Shown here piece after piece: positions 24,167-26,538 of a stretch of DNA of 26,538 nt (the first letter of the stretch is position 1; each line of letters begins with the position of its first letter). Source of the stretch: an uncultured Desulfobulbaceae bacterium (lineage in GTDB: Bacteria; Desulfobacterota; Desulfobulbia; Desulfobulbales; BM004); assembly GCA_947258675.1 (NCBI GenBank), contig CAMYJP010000063.1:1-26538 (forward strand), in the 5' to 3' direction. The notes under the pieces were generated by a model that worked only from the letters and a program-made list of their open reading frames with translations, was not told the origin of the DNA and ran no database searches. Made by a program: the position numbers and the translations under genes.

Positions 24167-24319
24167 ATGAACAAAAAACCAACTTATGAAGAACTGGAGC
24201 AAAGGATAAATGAGTTAGAGAAAAGTGGTCTTAAACTTCATTATCTTGAAGGGGAGTTACGGGAGAGTAGAAACCGATACCAAAGAAACGGGAGAGTAGA
24301 AACCGATACCAAAGAATGA
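24167..24319 (+). pseudogene. 5' fragment of the frameshifted PAS-GGDEF gene
   Basis: ATG 24167, with AGAGG about 10 bp upstream, opens the original frame: MNKKPTYEELEQRINELEKS, a coiled-coil leader common on PAS sensor proteins, then LRESRNRYQR. The 29-bp duplication shifts it, and it ends at TGA 24317-24319 after 50 residues. With one copy removed it reads directly into RMIEAVTSY of the downstream frame. The TGA overlaps ATG 24316 (ATGA), so ribosomes ending here could restart on the rest of the protein. Confidence 0.85.
24259..24316 (+). repeat. 29-bp perfect tandem duplication
   Basis: Copies at 24259-24287 and 24288-24316 are identical, each starting ACGGGAGAGTAGAAACC. Since 29 is not a multiple of 3, the duplication breaks the frame of the PAS-GGDEF gene. 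Confidence 0.97.
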
Positions 24320-25167
24320 TTGAGGCAGTTACTAGTTACATTTTTTCGGTAAAGGTCGAAAAGTCGAATCCAGTTGAAACAATCCACAGACCTCCTTGCG
24401 AGGCTGTTACTGGTTACACCACGGAAGATTTTAGCATGAATCCCTATCTGTGGATTGAAATGGTTCCTGTTGAGGATCATCAGATCGTTAATGATCAGGC
24501 GGCGTGCATTTTATCGGGCGGCAAACCTCAGGCCATTGAGCATCGTATAAGGAAAAAAGACGGAACAATACGATGGGTAAGCAATACGCCGGTTCCTCAT
24601 TATGACACCCAAGATAATCTCATCTCATATGACGGTTTAATTCTCGACATCACCGAACGTAAACAGCTGGAGGAGAAACTGCTTGCAGCATCAATTACTG
24701 ATCATCTCACGGGCCTTCACAACAGACGGGGGCTTTTCATACTCGGTGACAACCTGTTAAAGATATTCAAAAGGCAGAACAAGGGACTTATTTTGCTTTA
24801 TGTCGACATTGATGGCTTAAAGACGATTAATGATCAATTGGGGCACCAAGAAGGAGACAAGGCTATAGTCGATTGTGCAAATATACTCAAAGGAAATTAT
24901 CGGGAGTCCGATATTATTGCCCGTATTGGCGGTGATGAATTCGTTGTTTTTCCTGCAGGAACTAAAGGCGATAACACCGAGACCATCATCTCTCGGCTGC
25001 AGAAAGCGGTAGAGTCTTTTAACTCCAAGAATAAAAGGACCTACAAATTGACTATTAGCTGCGGACTCGCTATATGCAGCCCCGAATCTAATTGCTCTAT
25101 TGGTGAGTTACTAGATCAAGGGGACAAATCGATGTACGAACAGAAAAGGCAAAAACGGAAAGTCTAG
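24316..25167 (+). CDS. PAS-GGDEF diguanylate cyclase (main part; 5' end displaced by duplication)
   Basis: The 283-residue frame from ATG 24316 has a PAS domain with PAC motif (about 1-115: GYTTEDFSMNPYLWIEMV, EHRIRKKDGTIRWV, GLILDITERKQLEE) and a full GGDEF domain (about 120-283). The active site GGDEF is exact, and RESD five residues before it is the inhibitory I-site, so the domain should make c-di-GMP and be feedback-limited. DHLTGLHNRRG and DIDGLKTINDQLGHQEGD are the usual substrate and metal blocks. The original protein began at 24167 with a coiled-coil leader now out of frame. Expression from 24316 by translational coupling is possible. No membrane segment is present. Confidence 0.88.
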   Translation: MIEAVTSYIFSVKVEKSNPVETIHRPPCEAVTGYTTEDFSMNPYLWIEMVPVEDHQIVNDQAACILSGGKPQAIEHRIRKKDGTIRWVSNTPVPHYDTQDNLISYDGLILDITERKQLEEKLLAASITDHLTGLHNRRGLFILGDNLLKIFKRQNKGLILLYVDIDGLKTINDQLGHQEGDKAIVDCANILKGNYRESDIIARIGGDEFVVFPAGTKGDNTETIISRLQKAVESFNSKNKRTYKLTISCGLAICSPESNCSIGELLDQGDKSMYEQKRQKRKV

Positions 25168-25475
25168 ATCAAGTAAGTAAGAGAGGGCAAGACCGTACTG
25201 CACTGCCGCTATGCGCTCCCTCATATAATGCTAGGCTTAGGCTGCGAGATGCACAATGCGGCTTGGTTTTTCTGCATCTGATCGTTGAAATTACTTGGGA
25301 CTTTCGCAGATTGTGAGATAAAGATGAACATCATAAACCTGACAGAAAACCGGAAGGTTGCAAAATTATCGGTTTTGGCAAGCAACTATACTGTGTTTAT
25401 GCCGAAAAATGTTGTGTGCATTGATAAAGTGTTAAATTGCCTTATATGAAAAAAACACCTAAGGAGGATACCACC
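25168..25475. other. Gene-free region before the flavodoxin gene
   Basis: About 308 bp with no convincing gene. A 41-codon open frame (25324-25449) begins MNIINLTENRKV and could be a remnant or a leader peptide, but has no good ribosome site. The end of the stretch supplies the AAGGAGG of the flavodoxin gene. I see no clear terminator or riboswitch. Confidence 0.4.
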
Positions 25476-25916
25476 ATGAAAAACGTACTGATCGGATACT
25501 ATAGCCGCACAGGGAGTACTGAGGAAATGGCAAAATATCTTGCTGAAGGTATTCGTATCAGCGGGAACAACGTTGATTTAAAAAAAATATCTGAGATCAA
25601 AAGTGAAAAGGATATGGATGGTTATGACGGTTTTATCTTTGGCTGTCCGACATATCATAAGGATATCACAGAGAACTTTAAAACGTTTCTTTTTTTAGCC
25701 CAAAAGGGCAGCCTTGCCGGCAAACTGGGTGGTGCTTTTGGTTCTTATACTCACAGCGGCGAATCACCGGGCATAATTTTTGACACTATGGAGCACGTAT
25801 ACAAGATGAGGATGACCGATTTAGGTCCATTCGGCCTTAAGGAGAGTATGATAAAATCAGCGGAAGGCAAGAAAGCTTGCCAGGATTATGGTCGTGATTT
25901 TGGGGGCAGACTTTGA
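25476..25916 (+). CDS. Flavodoxin family protein
   Basis: ATG 25476 is chosen because AAGGAGG (25461-25467) lies 8 bp before it; the frame itself opens at 25437. The 146-residue protein is a single flavodoxin fold: VLIGYYSRTGSTEEMA (residues 4-19) is the FMN phosphate loop, DGFIFGCPTYH (about 51-61) the first isoalloxazine loop, and GGAFGSYTHSGES the later strand and loop. It would act as a low-potential cytoplasmic electron carrier or FMN-dependent reductase. It stands alone. An inverted repeat (TGAATTCC at 25932-25939 with GGAATTCA at 25970-25977) lies just downstream and may serve in termination. Confidence 0.9.
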   Translation: MKNVLIGYYSRTGSTEEMAKYLAEGIRISGNNVDLKKISEIKSEKDMDGYDGFIFGCPTYHKDITENFKTFLFLAQKGSLAGKLGGAFGSYTHSGESPGIIFDTMEHVYKMRMTDLGPFGLKESMIKSAEGKKACQDYGRDFGGRL

Positions 25917-26178
25917 GCCTATTATACTTAATGAATTCCTTTCTTTTTTTATAGATGTGCATGCTTCTTGGAATTCAAAATAACTGCTTAGCTCGACCCA
26001 GGAAATCATTTCTGAACAAGATAGCCAGCACGAAGGGCGGATGAATTTCCTGAGCTGGAGATGTCCAGATGTTGGTAAGTTATTGAGCCCACGAGACAAC
26101 TCGTTTAGATATAAAATATATTAGAAGTCAAACAAAGAATCTGACTTTGTCCCCGTTCGCTAAATTATTGTTTTGATC

Positions 26179-26538
26179 ATGAAATGGAAAAAATATTATT
26201 CTCTGCTTTTGTTTTTTTTCATGTGTTCGTCAGCTTTGGCACAGGAAAACACCGATCCTACGTCTATTACAAATAATAATCTCTCAAATGTTGAATCTTT
26301 GGCTGTTTCTGGCGATGAAACTCCATGGTCAATCATAAGTGATTCAGAGGGAATAAAAATATACAGAAAGGAAATCCCTGGCAGTGAAGTTTTTCCCCTG
26401 AAAGGGGTTACGATTCTTAATGCGCCAATCCTCAAGGTCTTGACCTTGATGCTCGATGATGACAGAGCACCCGAATGGATCGATCTATTAGCAGAAATAA
26501 AGTTGATAAAAACCTATTCGGATAGACGGTTTACTCTG
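26179..26538 (+). CDS. Exported START-domain lipid-binding protein, N-terminal part
   Basis: The frame opens at ATG 26179 and runs off the window after 120 residues. It begins with a signal peptide (MKWKKYYSLLLFFFMCSSALA, cleavage likely after Ala21). From about residue 51 the mature part matches the start of a START (StAR-related) domain: WSIISDSEGIKIYRKEIPGS, then LKGVTILNAPILKVLTLMLD and a DDRAPEWIDLL block. Bacterial secreted START proteins are thought to bind a hydrophobic ligand in the periplasm; the ligand is unknown. There is no strong ribosome site. Confidence 0.8.
   Translation, partial: MKWKKYYSLLLFFFMCSSALAQENTDPTSITNNNLSNVESLAVSGDETPWSIISDSEGIKIYRKEIPGSEVFPLKGVTILNAPILKVLTLMLDDDRAPEWIDLLAEIKLIKTYSDRRFTL

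Noticed and set aside
24317..24319. TGA in the PAS-GGDEF gene as another selenocysteine codon
   Set aside because: The two parts are in different frames, and the 29-bp duplication explains the break fully.
25324..25449. 41-codon frame starting MNIINLTENRKV before the flavodoxin
   Set aside because: The first residues faintly recall a metallo-beta-lactamase-fold protein start, but the rest does not fit and there is no good ribosome site.

Overview
The window reads as a chromosomal segment of a moderately AT-rich, strictly Gram-negative anaerobe, most likely a Desulfobacterota member of the Desulfobacteraceae type. The clues are the rpsA-sppA-IHF gene order, a YHS-domain lipoprotein with an in-frame TGA that I read as selenocysteine, a complete carboxyspermidine-type spermidine pathway, and a PAS-GGDEF protein with the MNKKPTYEELEQRI leader typical of sensor proteins in that group. 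This is an inference from gene content; there is no rRNA or tRNA to anchor it.

Layout. 1-352 (-) is the start of a Ppx/GppA phosphatase. 428-1039 (+) is a YciO-type protein. 4262-1095 (-) is a translation/envelope operon: ribosomal protein S1 with an unusual acidic tail, the SppA protease, and a short HU/IHF protein without its DNA-binding arm. 4643-6641 (+) pairs a zinc medium-chain dehydrogenase with an LsrF-like aldolase. 7442-6720 (-) is an uncharacterised helical protein. 7891-10850 (+) is dnaG overlapping dprA. A cluster of alternating inverted repeats (10857-10990) then precedes the polyamine block, 11108-17675 (+): speA, carboxyspermidine dehydrogenase, nspC, agmatinase and an MFS transporter. 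Together the four enzymes would convert arginine to agmatine, putrescine, carboxyspermidine and spermidine.

From 17736 onward the region is accessory in character. The selenoprotein (-) is followed by a tightly overlapping cluster (+): a double-FHA protein, a PelD-like membrane/GAF protein without the c-di-GMP-binding GGDEF domain, PelE and the glycosyltransferase PelF. PelG, PelA, PelB and PelC are not in the window. pelF is frameshifted near its 3' end by a 22-bp tandem duplication, and a PAS-GGDEF diguanylate cyclase about 1.1 kb further on is frameshifted near its 5' end by a 29-bp tandem duplication. Between them lie an inverted-repeat (MITE-like) element, a terminator hairpin and a small lipoprotein gene. 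The window ends with a flavodoxin and the start of an exported START-domain protein.

The strongest points for a second look are the selenocysteine lipoprotein with a matching bSECIS hairpin, the FHA-linked Pel cluster without a c-di-GMP receptor domain, and the two short frame-breaking tandem duplications in polysaccharide and c-di-GMP genes. The duplications could be real on/off switches, recent decay or assembly artefacts. I saw no CRISPR array, transposase, phage gene, tRNA or rRNA.
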